Assembly (NCBI RefSeq): GCF_964355755.1
Contig: NC_092672.1
Coordinates: 3,594,001 to 3,658,000 of the forward strand
From: Antedon mediterranea
Lineage: Eukaryota; Echinodermata; Crinoidea; Comatulida; Antedonidae
DNA: 64,000 nt
Direction: 5' to 3'
Shown: positions 1 to 9,893 of the stretch, piece after piece
Layout: the number at the start of each line of letters is the position of its first letter
Position numbering within the stretch: position 1 is the first letter of the stretch
Notes under the pieces: model-generated
Told to the model about the DNA's origin: nothing
The model's input: only the letters and a program-made list of their open reading frames with translations
Databases searched by the model: none
Made by a program: the position numbers and the translations under genes

Positions 1-3000
1 TCTGATTTTTTCAAGCCCAATCTTTCGAGAACGATAACAAACCAAGATTTTCTGTTTCCTCGTGAGGCAGAGTCTTTATATTCTCTTCGCTTTCCTTGTT
101 CTTCTTGAGTCGTCGACACTTCCTCATCTGTTTAAGGAAAAATAACTAATTCTATCTTTTCTGAATATATTTTTTTTGGAAAACATTATTAATATTATTA
201 CATTGCCGATTATCAATTGATCCATTAGGCATTATTTTTACTAAATTAAACTATTTATGTTTTTTCAGAGCTAGATAATATGATTGTTGTTAATGCATAA
301 GAAATTTCGTTTTTCCATTGATTGTAGTATAGGCGGAATTATAGAGGGCGGCAAACACAACTTTTAATCCATCAGGGGTTGTCTAAATATGCTCAACAGA
401 GGGCAGCAAACAGAAAAATAAACATTTTCAAACATAACACCGTGCGGAGTGTTATAGTCCAGATCCCTATGTATTTTCGTGTGCAGATCATGGGGAAAGT
501 GTAAACATTGTATTTTATGAATATTTCAATCATGCTGGTTATAAAAACCCATGTTGTCAAATTTCTAAAATTCATCTTTGACCTCTGACCTCAATTTGAA
601 TGTTTTGACCCATTGAAAACAAAATGATCATATCTTTGCAACGCTTAGATTAAATGAAATAATTTTAGTGTCAAATTATTTGGGAGATGCATATTAATAT
701 TCGTTCTAATGAAAAAGTTTGTCCAAAAATGGCTGGAAGTATGATTTTTGGCATATTTGACCTTTGACCTACATATCATATAACTCCGTAACTAATAGTT
801 GGACAAACTTTAAATAGGGCTCAAATTAATCTGAAGGTATATGTTTCTATTCAGTCTAATAAGAACTTTTAAAAGAAAATAACCCGAAATATTTTTATTG
901 ACCTTTGACCTGTACTGGTAGTACATATTTCTATAATCTCAAAAACTATTGGCCGTAAAATGGTTGTTTTTGTGAAATGGTTCGAACAATTTACATTTAT
1001 ATGTTTATAATAACAACATTTTATAGACATGTTAAAGAATTTTATTTATGATCACTAACTTTGTAATTTATTAACATCACTAGCATTTGTTATAATATTA
1101 AAATGTGTCATATTTGCTGATTTTACGCACTTCACATGAATTTATCAGAAAATATGTGTATTTAATATAATGTTGTTTTTTTTTATATAAAGACAATTTA
1201 ATTATCTATCAAATAAGACTATTTTCAAATTATTATGGCTAAAACTTAATTAGATACAGGCAAAAAAGTGTATTTTTACTTATGTGAACAGCGCCCTCAA
1301 TCTTCATTTTTTCCCAAAAAATACCACATTTTTATGTGGTTTCATAAACTTAGCTGGTTGTAACTTTTTAAAAGATTTGTTGTCAGTGACGTGTAACTTA
1401 CATACACCTTCTACCATATACTAAGTAAGTTTCTGAGATAAAATGAAAACAATATTTTTATAGCTTGATATTTTTCCTGAGGTTATTACATGGTGCATGC
1501 TAAAAATATTTTGATTTTGTGCTAAAAATCCATCTTTTTGGTCCAGTACAAACAATCTTGTACAGCCATTCTTACACAAACAGCATATTTTATTGGAAAG
1601 ATAATCATAATATCTATCCAATAAAATATGAATTTTGTGTATTATATCTGCTAGATAGCTTTTATTAAACCAAAAAGATGGACTTTTAGCTCAAAATTAA
1701 AATTTTTTTTTTGTGTGTATCATGTAATAACCTCAACAAAAATATCAAGCTATCGGAATATTTTTCTCATTTTTTTCAGAAACTGACCTAGTACGTTATA
1801 AAAGAGGTATGTAAATTAGAGGTTACTTTAAAAAGTCTTTAAAACAAAGTTATAACCTGTTTAGTTCAGGAAAACACATAAAAATGTGGTATTTTTTGGG
1901 AAAAAATGAAGATTGAGGGCGCTGTTCACATAAGTAAAAATACACTTTTTTGCCTGTATCTAATTAAGTTTTAGCCATAATAATTTGAAAATAGTCTTAT
2001 TTGATAGACAATTAAATTTTCTTTATATAAAAAAAAAAAACTTTATATTAAATAGACATAATTCTGATAAATTCATGTGAAGTGCTTAAAATCAGCAAAT
2101 ATAACACATTTTAATATTATAACAAATGCTAGTGATGTTAATAAATTATAAAGTTAGTGATCATAAATAGAATTCTTTTACATTTCTATAAAATGTTGTT
2201 ATTATACAACATATAAATGTAAATTGTTCAAACCATTTCACAAAAACAACCACTTTACGGCCAATAGTTTTTGAGATTATAGAAATATGTACTACCAGTA
2301 CAGGTCAAAGGTCAATAAAAATATTTCGGGTCATTTTCTTGTAAAAGTTCTTATTAGACTGAATAGAAACATATACGTTCAGATTAATTTGAGCCCTATT
2401 TAAAGTTTGTCCAACTATTAGTTACGGAGTTATATGATATGTAGGTCAAAGGTCAAATATGCCAAAAATCATACTTCCAGCCATTTTTGGACAAACTTTT
2501 CCATTAGAACGAATATTAATATGCATCTCCCAAATAATTTGACACTAAAATTATTTAATGTAATCTTAGCGTTGCAAAGATATGGTCATTTTGTTTTCAA
2601 TGGGTCAAAACATTCAAATTGAGGTCAGAGGTCAAAGATGAATTTTAGAAATTTGACAACATGGGTTTTTATAATCAGCATGATTCAAATATTCATAAAA
2701 CACAATGTTTACACTTTCCCCATGATCTGCACACGAAGGCACTTTTTTTGACATAGGGATCTGGACTATTAGTGTATTAAATTACTAATACAACATAAAT
2801 ATTTACTCTGAAAATCTAACTTTTTAGTAGACCTATTTTTATTTGTATTCAGAGATTCTCAAAGAATAATAATATGTGTAATATGAGTCTTACTTATTAT
2901 GAAGTTAACAAAATTTTTTTTTTTTTAAATAATGAAGCTTCCTAATTATTATTTCGTCCTACATGTGGTCAGGATTGGAATTAAATATCAAACAAGATTT

Positions 3001-4410
3001 TGTTTAAATATTATTCTGAAGCAACTAACCTGTTTCTGATTTACCCTCTTTTCGAATTCCTTGTTTTTCATTACTACTGGTTGCCGCTTGCCCTGTTTAA
3101 ATAATAAAATAATAAGAATAAGAACAAAAAAAAAATAAAAATACTTACTTATTCTACCTTAAAAAAACTACCGATTGAGAGCAAAATTATACTTATTAGT
3201 AACTAACCTGTTTCTGATTTAACTCCTTTTCGCATTGCTTGTTCATCATTACTACTGGTTGCCACTTGACCTGTTTTAAGAATCAAATAATAAGAAAAAA
3301 AATTAGAAATCAATTATTATCATTCTACCTAAAAAACTAGCGATTGAGAGCAAAATTATACCGTACATTATTAGTAACTAACCTGTTTCTGATTTAACTT
3401 CTTTTGGCATTCCTTGTTCTTCATTACTACTGGTTGCCACGTGACCTGTTTAATAAATGACAGTATAAAACCTGAATTTATGCTACAATGATATTCTATA
3501 CTAAAAATATCAATTATTGCATTAATTCAACACAAATATTTTTCATTGTATATACAAATAATAATAATTAACATAACAAAACAACAGTTTTAACATGCAC
3601 CTTCAGTCGGCGGACATGGATTTAATGTTGTCAGACTGTTTTTTAATTTTTTTTACCAAATTAATGTTTTTTAGGCTTTTCGCACTAACATACCTTCAGT
3701 CAGAGATGTTACTCTTGCTTCCAGTCCAACTTGTCTTAAATTGTTAATGAATTCTTCAATTTTTTCTTCACAGATTATTTTTCTCTGTTCCAAATCCAGA
3801 ATCATACTCCAGGCATCTTTATAATTCTTTAACGCACTACCATTGTACAATGCATCAATTCTGTCCACATCAGCCTGTCTAAGTCCATTTCCGAAAGCTA
3901 CAATTTGTATTCGATATCGAGTGAACTTAGTAATTTCTTGGTTTTCAAGAAAAGAATGTTTGAGAAGAGCGATGACACCAAACTGTTCAGTTACTTTTAT
4001 TGTCTCGTATAGCAATATACGATTGTCTGAACTTAAACGTCCATTTGCCCTTAATTCCTGTAGTAAGTGTATTGTGTTGGTGGCGCTGTCTATGTTCGTT
4101 AATGCAATTAAATCTTGGTACAAAACTTTCAGCTTTGTGACGAGATTACGTTCATCATACCAAGTTGAAACATTTACTAAATCAAGATCAAAATCTATAA
4201 AATGGTGAAAATAGAACAATATTTAAAAAGTGTATTATTATTTAATGCAACACTAGGATTACTGTATATAATTCATATATGTAAAGCGGACCAATCTTTT
4301 TTAATGTCGGTACTTATTAACTAATATGTTTATAATATTGTATTAAATCTTTATGAGTGAATACATTATCAGTGTACCTGTTGCCATTTTTCAAATTTCT
4401 GTCTTCATTC
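1..4410 (-). CDS. Paralogue A: 5' part of a tandem-DED NACHT (NLR-like) gene, truncated by the window edge
   Basis: Coding segments on the minus strand: 4387-4378 (Met-Ala-Thr plus one base), 4194-3694 (167 codons), three 63 bp cassettes (3445-3383, 3270-3208, 3092-3030) and 127-1, which continues past the edge. Donors read GTACAC, GTATGT and three times GTTAGT; acceptors end in TATAG or AACAG. All joins are phase 1. The 167-codon exon holds two death-effector-like domains: the first (about residues 5-85) shows the DED pattern LKxLxxDLI and LxxLxxxGxLSxxN, the second (about 92-165) repeats the helix spacing. It is about 90% identical to gene B. The NACHT exon would lie to the left and is not visible. 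Upstream of the ATG, TTTTTCAG at 4411-4418 looks like the acceptor of a 5' UTR intron. DED proteins recruit one another in caspase and innate immune signalling in the cytoplasm; that role here is inferred. Confidence 0.75.
455..2768. mobile_element. 2.3 kb foldback palindrome (terminal inverted repeats about 1.15 kb)
   Basis: The left arm starts TAGTCCAGATCCCTATG and its reverse complement ends the element. The arms meet near 1607, where CATATTTTATTGGA faces its complement, so almost the whole element is one hairpin. No ORF looks coding. It sits in a gene A intron; the matching gene B intron (57492-58075) has ACACCGTGTATTA uninterrupted, so this is an insertion made after, or only in one copy of, the duplication. 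Flanks suggest a TA target, but a few extra bases at the left end (445-454) prevent a clean call. Possibly a non-autonomous Tc1/mariner-type element; the superfamily is uncertain. Confidence 0.8.
3030..3445 (-). repeat. Three tandem 21-residue cassette exons of gene A
   Basis: Three 63 bp exons at 3445-3383, 3270-3208 and 3092-3030 encode variants of one peptide: a first residue Q or H, a shared core ATSSN, a variable middle, and a shared KSET end. Each begins with two bases and ends with one base of a split codon, so any number can be included in frame. The flanking introns are also similar (a conserved run GATTGAGAGCAAAATTATA precedes two of the donors). The peptide is hydrophilic, charged and probably disordered; it links the DED pair to the rest of the protein. 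Confidence 0.75.
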
Positions 4411-4631
4411 CTGAAAAATAAATGTTAAATCGGATCATATTCACAAATATATTTACTTCCGATAGGCTATGACGTGATGATCGTTTGATACCAAGTTCAA
4501 TGTAACGATGATAAGATCAATGATTGAACTGTCTGCAGTTTGTTATAGTCAATAAGTGTGGAGCATCCGGGCAATTTATATAATGTTCTTTATGTCTTGC
4601 TACCCGTGCGTACTTTAGGATTGGCCAGGAC

Positions 4632-4967
4632 GCGATATTTCTTTTCGTACATAAGTTGGGGACCCCTCGTGAAACGTCACAAAATAAACATGAATATTCA
4701 TTAATCATATCCATAAGGTGTGACGTAAGAATTCAGCTAACTACAATTCGCTAATGCAAACGATTTCTGTCGAGCCGTCTGTGTAGTCGAGTGGATAAGA
4801 CTATGGACTTTACATGTCGATGTATGGGGTTCGACTTCCATGAGCTACTTCTTTTACTTTATAGTGAGAGAGAGATTATTTAGAGGGTTAGGTTTAGTTA
4901 TATTTAGGAAGTAGTTCGGCTATCTTTCACATGGGGTCCCCAACTTATGTACGAAAAAAAAAATCGC
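4632..4967. mobile_element. 336 bp MITE with about 35 bp inverted repeats and 9 bp target duplication
   Basis: Ends are GCGATATTTCTTTTCGTACA on the left and the near complement ending TCGC on the right; both contain GTACATAAGTTGGGGACC or its complement. The flanks GGCCAGGAC (4623-4631 and 4968-4976) are a perfect 9 bp duplication. The same ends and a 9 bp duplication recur at 8183-9426, so the family is real. A 9 bp duplication fits Mutator-like or Merlin-type transposases; none is encoded here. Confidence 0.85.
4783..4853 (+). other. tRNA-like (pol III promoter-like) segment inside the MITE
   Basis: TAGTCGAGTGGATAAG resembles an A box and GGTTCGACTTCC resembles a B box with one extra base, at tRNA-like spacing. 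The ends cannot pair as a seven-base acceptor stem, so this is not a working tRNA. It may be a captured tRNA gene or SINE head. Confidence 0.45.
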
Positions 4968-5696
4968 GGCCAGGACAGGTTGGGCATCAGTGACAAACTG
5001 AACTCAAAGTAACTTCACATTAATGGAATATTAGTCAAAACTAAACGAATTTACTGTATTACAATATAAAAACTGAAAGATAAGTATGTATCTGATTTGT
5101 TTATTGTGATGGCCACATTCTGAATTGAGAGATGAGAAAAATGTGTGCTTGTTTTTTATAGGGTGTACAGATACGTTTAATTGACAGGAACATTTTCGAT
5201 CCACAACCACATACTCGCTCCCTCCCATTAAACGTAACAATAACTATAGTAAGCCTATAAATGGGGTCCGAGTAAACTTCATATTATTGTAGTTGGCGGT
5301 GTTAGTAGGGGAGACCGGGGATGGTTGTCACATTTTTCAGTTTTTTTATATTTTTTAATTAGTGTGATATCATTTTAATTTTTTTTACTTGGTATGTTGA
5401 AGTACAACATCTTACGCATATAATTACAGAATCTTATTTATATAACTCCAATTGAAATATGATATTTTTGCGGTCAAAAAAGTACAGTCAACTGAGACAA
5501 CCTGCCCCATTCTGGGGTTGGTTGTCACGACATATGGGGCAGGTTGTCACAATGTATTTTAATGAGTATTTAACAGAAAACTATATGACTCATTTATTTT
5601 TTACATCAAAACAAACATTTATTCAGTCACTATCAACAGTGCTTCCATAAATACTACATTAACAAATGTTTTTAGTTTTTTTTCTTCTAATTTTTC

Positions 5697-7673
5697 CTAA
5701 TCGGAACCACTAGACTCACAATTGTGACAAACATACACGGCTAAGCCTGTTGTGCAATCTTCATGAGCCCACATTTTACAATCTAAGCATTGGACCCAAA
5801 CTTCTTTAGACCTACTGTTAGAATATGGCTCCATGCATACAAGACAAAAATCGTCATTATCTTCGTCAGAAGATGATTCGTTAATTATAGCCTTCACAGG
5901 CTGCTTTTTTGAGCCTTTTACTTTACTCGACACATCTTTTTTATTTTTTTTAAACAGACTTTTTTTAATCTTATTGTTTTTTACAGTATCTGCTAATTCC
6001 TTTGCTCTTTTTTTTTCCTCAACTGTTTTTTTGAAAGGTGTATCCGTTAAAATTGCAGTGTCACGTTTGCGACTGTTTTGAGCCTTTGTTGTTTTTCTTG
6101 GTCCGGCTTTTGGAAGCGGTCGTAGCTCTTCAGGGGTGTTGCTTTTGGCAGTGAAAATTACACCACTGGGTCCCGGTATGGTACTAGGTCCAGGTTGATC
6201 TTCAAGCACTACTTCAGTTACCTTTACTGGCATTGGCGGTCCATTTAACGGCACTTGCAGGTCATTTAATGGCATTGTTGGGACATTTAACGGCATTGAC
6301 GGGTCATGTAACGGCAGTGACGGTTCATCTAACGGCATTGGCGGGTCATCTAATGGCATTAGAAGGTTATCCTCTGCCCTTGGTTCATCATCTTCAGGCA
6401 CTGGAGCGTTTATTTCAGGCATTGGACGGTCAGTAACATATGATGGTGCAAAAGCTGATTCTGGAAATATATCTCTGTTGTAGGGAAATACCCCAGTTGC
6501 TTTGAAGCCAGCCTGTATGTTGTTTGGTGTTGCAGCAAGAGGATAAGCAGTTGCTACAATTCCAGGAATTTCATATATGGTCATTGTTTTTCCTGGGTGA
6601 TTGAGTATCCAACCATCACAAGCAGTGTTTATATGTTTTTTCAAAGGACCATATACAGACCTATCAAGTGGTTGAAGACGATGTGAACAATGTGGAGGAA
6701 ACGAAAGCATTGTGATACCATTGTCTTTGGCATAATTCAAACCATCGATTGATATATGTGATCCATGATTGTCCAACAACAACAAACATGGCTTCTCCTT
6801 CGAGCATTTTGAATTGTCCACAAAATGTTGTAAAAATTCTAAAAAGTTAATTTCTTTCATCCAACCAGATGGATTCGCCGTGCCCTTGCATCCTGTTGGT
6901 CCATTTGCCAAGAAATGTTCTCGAAAATGTACACGAGGGAATACAAAAAAGGGGGGAATACTGTTTCCAATAGCGGAAACTGCACATGCAATAGTCACAA
7001 GTGTTCCTCTTTCTGCAGAAGTAATGGCGCCAACTTGTTTGTAGCCTCGACGAGCTACCACTTTGTCTGGCTTTTGAACAGTGGTCACGCCAGTTTCATC
7101 CATGTTCCATATGTCTGCGGGCCCAAAGTTGTGTCGAGTTAGAACAGTTGAGAGGTGATTAAAGAACGTGGCAACATTTGTTTTATTAAAACTGCTAGCT
7201 CGTGCCAAACTTGTTGCTTGTGGTCTGCGAATTGATAGATTCGAATGTCTTTTCAAAAATCCAGTAAACCACTCGCTGCTTGCCTGGTCAACATCAGACC
7301 AATTCTGTGGTATCTTTACTTGATTAGCAATAGCTAGCTGGTAGGCAAGTTTGCGAATTTCTTTTGGGGACAGGCCATGGTAGATATCCGACGCTTTAAT
7401 GATATATTCCACTAGTTGTCGTTCCAGCTCTGGAGTAAAGATTAGTCTGTTTTTGACATAGCCAACGGTTATAGATGGCTTTTCCATATTACCTTCTATT
7501 TCTTCGGCACTAATCTTCTGGCAATACCGTGTTAAGGTCCGATAATTGATATCGAAATCTTTAGCAGTGCTTCGGATAGACTTATTCTGCAGTTTTACCT
7601 GCCGAACAGCTCGAAGCATTACATCAGATGATGTTGTACCCTTCTGGGTTTTCCGTTTAAAATTCCGAACCAT
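5697..7673 (-). CDS. Pogo/Tigger-like DDE transposase with C-terminal PHD finger
   Basis: A 658-residue ORF without stops or frameshifts. I chose the ATG at 7673-7671 because it has a strong context (AACATGG); the frame stays open 13 codons further upstream. A psq/CENP-B-type helix-turn-helix lies at about residues 19-51 and a second CENP-B-like DNA-binding part at about 130-165. The catalytic core shows NMDETG (Asp about 192), [10 protein letters not shown] (Asp about 301) and [12 protein letters not shown] (Asp about 337), the DDD triad of the pogo group with about 35 residues between the last two. Residues about 437-483 are imperfect seven-residue MPLxxPP repeats, followed by a lysine-rich tract. 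Residues 610-652 form a Cys4-His-Cys3 PHD-type zinc finger. The intact frame suggests recent activity. It is the only gene of the transposon. Confidence 0.9.
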   Translation of the reverse strand: MVRNFKRKTQKGTTSSDVMLRAVRQVKLQNKSIRSTAKDFDINYRTLTRYCQKISAEEIEGNMEKPSITVGYVKNRLIFTPELERQLVEYIIKASDIYHGLSPKEIRKLAYQLAIANQVKIPQNWSDVDQASSEWFTGFLKRHSNLSIRRPQATSLARASSFNKTNVATFFNHLSTVLTRHNFGPADIWNMDETGVTTVQKPDKVVARRGYKQVGAITSAERGTLVTIACAVSAIGNSIPPFFVFPRVHFREHFLANGPTGCKGTANPSGWMKEINFLEFLQHFVDNSKCSKEKPCLLLLDNHGSHISIDGLNYAKDNGITMLSFPPHCSHRLQPLDRSVYGPLKKHINTACDGWILNHPGKTMTIYEIPGIVATAYPLAATPNNIQAGFKATGVFPYNRDIFPESAFAPSYVTDRPMPEINAPVPEDDEPRAEDNLLMPLDDPPMPLDEPSLPLHDPSMPLNVPTMPLNDLQVPLNGPPMPVKVTEVVLEDQPGPSTIPGPSGVIFTAKSNTPEELRPLPKAGPRKTTKAQNSRKRDTAILTDTPFKKTVEEKKRAKELADTVKNNKIKKSLFKKNKKDVSSKVKGSKKQPVKAIINESSSDEDNDDFCLVCMEPYSNSRSKEVWVQCLDCKMWAHEDCTTGLAVYVCHNCESSGSD

Positions 7674-8182
7674 GTTGAAATAACTGTAAATAAACAGAAC
7701 ATTGTCATACATTACTATTTATAACTTGGTTACATGTAATTAATCAAAGAATAAGGCATTTAGTATGTTAAAACAACAAGTGGGGTTGGTTGTCACATTT
7801 TAGTTGTGACAACCAACCCCTTAGTGAGGTCAACCATACAATCCAAGCTAGCAGCCTAGTCATTAACATATGACTGCCTATTCTATTATTCTAAGCCTGC
7901 CTATACATAGTACTATCCGACGGTACCAAATATCTGAGTGAAACTTAATACATCTAAGATTTATAGCATATATGATGAAGTATACATAAATTACTTACGA
8001 TATGAGAAAACAATGAAATTGTAATATTTTTTTTACGAGTGCTGAATCAACCTGTATATCACGATGTAGTATATCAGAAAGCAATATGGAAGCACATGTT
8101 GCATCAATATTTGACTACCGCCACCTAAAATTGATATTTTAAGCAGTGTGACAACCAACCCGTGTGACAACCAACCCCGGTC

Positions 8183-9426
8183 GCGATTTTTTTTTTCGTA
8201 CATAAGTTGGGGACCCCCTCATGAAACGTCACAAAATAAACATGAATAATTCATCAGTTAAATTTTCTTGTTCCGTGTGCACCCAAGCGTATAGCAACAA
8301 GAAGTGATTACACAAGTGCGGTACGATTCTAGGCCTATCTCCGCTGTTGAAGAATAGCGGCGTTTTGTGTGGATTGTCGAAATAATCGGCCTTTAGTTTA
8401 TGGTGTTTTTAATATAATTTATTACTAAAGAATTACGTGTTAAAATTATAGTTTCTATTAATACTATTAGGCCTAATTATTAGTCTCTAAACCCATGTCT
8501 ATTCTAGTAGTAGCTGTGTGGATGTGTGTGACGTGTGTGTGTGTTAGGTATGACCAAAGATAGTTACACTATCTTTGGTAATAGTTACACTATCTTTGGT
8601 ATGACACAATCCGAGTAATAAGTCAGCAAAATTAAACAATAAACATTACACAAAAATACATTTTTTATTCTCGTGGGTCAAATCTTCCCATCTCATGTGT
8701 TCATATACGCGCATTTTTAAAGTTCCTTTGAGTACATTGCATATTGTTTGATAATTGATAGCAGAATTAAAAAAATACAGTACACAAATTATACACATTC
8801 TTTATTCTTGTGGGTCTAAGCTTTCTTTTGGCTATGTCCAAGAACGCTTGGGTGCACACGGAACAACAACTGCGATACGATTCTTTCTACAATAATAGGC
8901 CTAGGAATAGGATTCTAGGTCAATTCACGTGATTGCCTTCGCGCACTCTTCTTCACACACACCACTATGCAAAATGTGTCGAGGCTAATCGACAGCTAGG
9001 CAAAACATTAAAAATAAGTAGTAATTGGACATAGCCCAAAGACACAAGTCACACACACCGTACCCACACAGCTACTACTAGAATATACAGGGGTTTAGAG
9101 ACTAGTAATTAGGCCTAATAGTATCAATAAAAACTATAATTTTAACACGTAATTCTTTAGTAATAAACTATATTAAAAACACCATAAACTAAAGGCTGAT
9201 TATTTCGACAATCCACACAAAACTCCGCTATTCTATTATGAAATCGCACGCGGCAACCACAGCGGAGATAGGCCTAGAATCGTACCGCACTTGTGTAATC
9301 ACTTCTTGTTGCTATACGCTTTGGGTGCACACACGGAACAAGAAAATTTAACTGATGAATTATTCATGTTTATTTTGTGACGTTTCATGATGGGGTCCCC
9401 AACTTATGTACGAAAAAAAAAATCGC
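8183..9426. mobile_element. 1.24 kb foldback MITE nested in the right end of the pogo-like transposon
   Basis: Ends GCGATTTTTTTTTTCGTACA and its complement; the duplicated target is ACCCCGGTC (8174-8182 and 9427-9435, 9 bp). Inverted similarity continues inward for about 370 bp on each side, with matching tracts at 8270-8545 and 9045-9345. The centre holds short hairpins, including CCAAAGATAG facing its complement near 8560-8600. It is the same family as 4632-4967. No coding capacity is seen. Confidence 0.88.
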
Positions 9427-9476
9427 ACCCCGGTCTCCCCTATTGCGCAGAACGCAAGAGGAGTGAACAAACATTT

Positions 9477-9893
9477 ATGATTATGATCAGGTTCGGTAAT
9501 CATCCGAGGATTATGATCAGGTTCGGTAATCACCCGAGGATTATGATCAGGTTCGGTAATCACCCGAGGATTATGATCAGGTTCGGTAATCACCGAGGAT
9601 TATGATCAGGTTCGGCAATCACCCGAGGATTAAGATCAGGTTCGGAAATCACTCAAGGATGATCAGGTTCGGAAATCACTCGAGGATTATGATCAGGTTC
9701 GGCAATCACCCGAGGATTATAATCAGGTTCGGCAATTCACCCGAGGATTATGATCAGGTTCGGCAATCACCCGAGGATTATGATCAGGTTCGGTAATCAC
9801 CCGAGGATTATGATCAGGTTCGGCAATCACCCGAGGATTATGATCAGGTTCGGCAATAACCCGAGGATTAAGATCAGGTTCGGCAATCACTGG
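9477..9893 (+). repeat. 30 bp tandem array, about 14 units
   Basis: The unit is built on TTATGATCAGGTTCGG followed by AATCACCCGAGGA. Single-base differences and one- to three-base indels break register after about four units, so the translated repeats in this stretch are not a gene. Confidence 0.9.

Larger units (their letters stand above)
5308..9440 (-). mobile_element. Pogo/Tigger-like DNA transposon with TA target duplication
   Basis: The left end GGGGAGACCGGGG followed by TGGTTGTCAC is mirrored at 9427-9440, with the right inverted repeat split by the nested MITE at 8183-9426. TA dinucleotides flank both ends (5306-5307, 9441-9442), as expected for the Tc1/mariner/pogo superfamily. Without the nested insert the element is about 2.9 kb. 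GGTTGTCAC motifs recur in both orientations near both ends (5517-5550, 7780-7825, 8150-8178) and may be transposase-binding sites. It carries one long intact ORF on the minus strand. Confidence 0.85.

Noticed and set aside
5833-7142. Plus-strand ORFs of 67-91 codons
   Set aside because: Antisense shadows of the pogo-like transposase gene.
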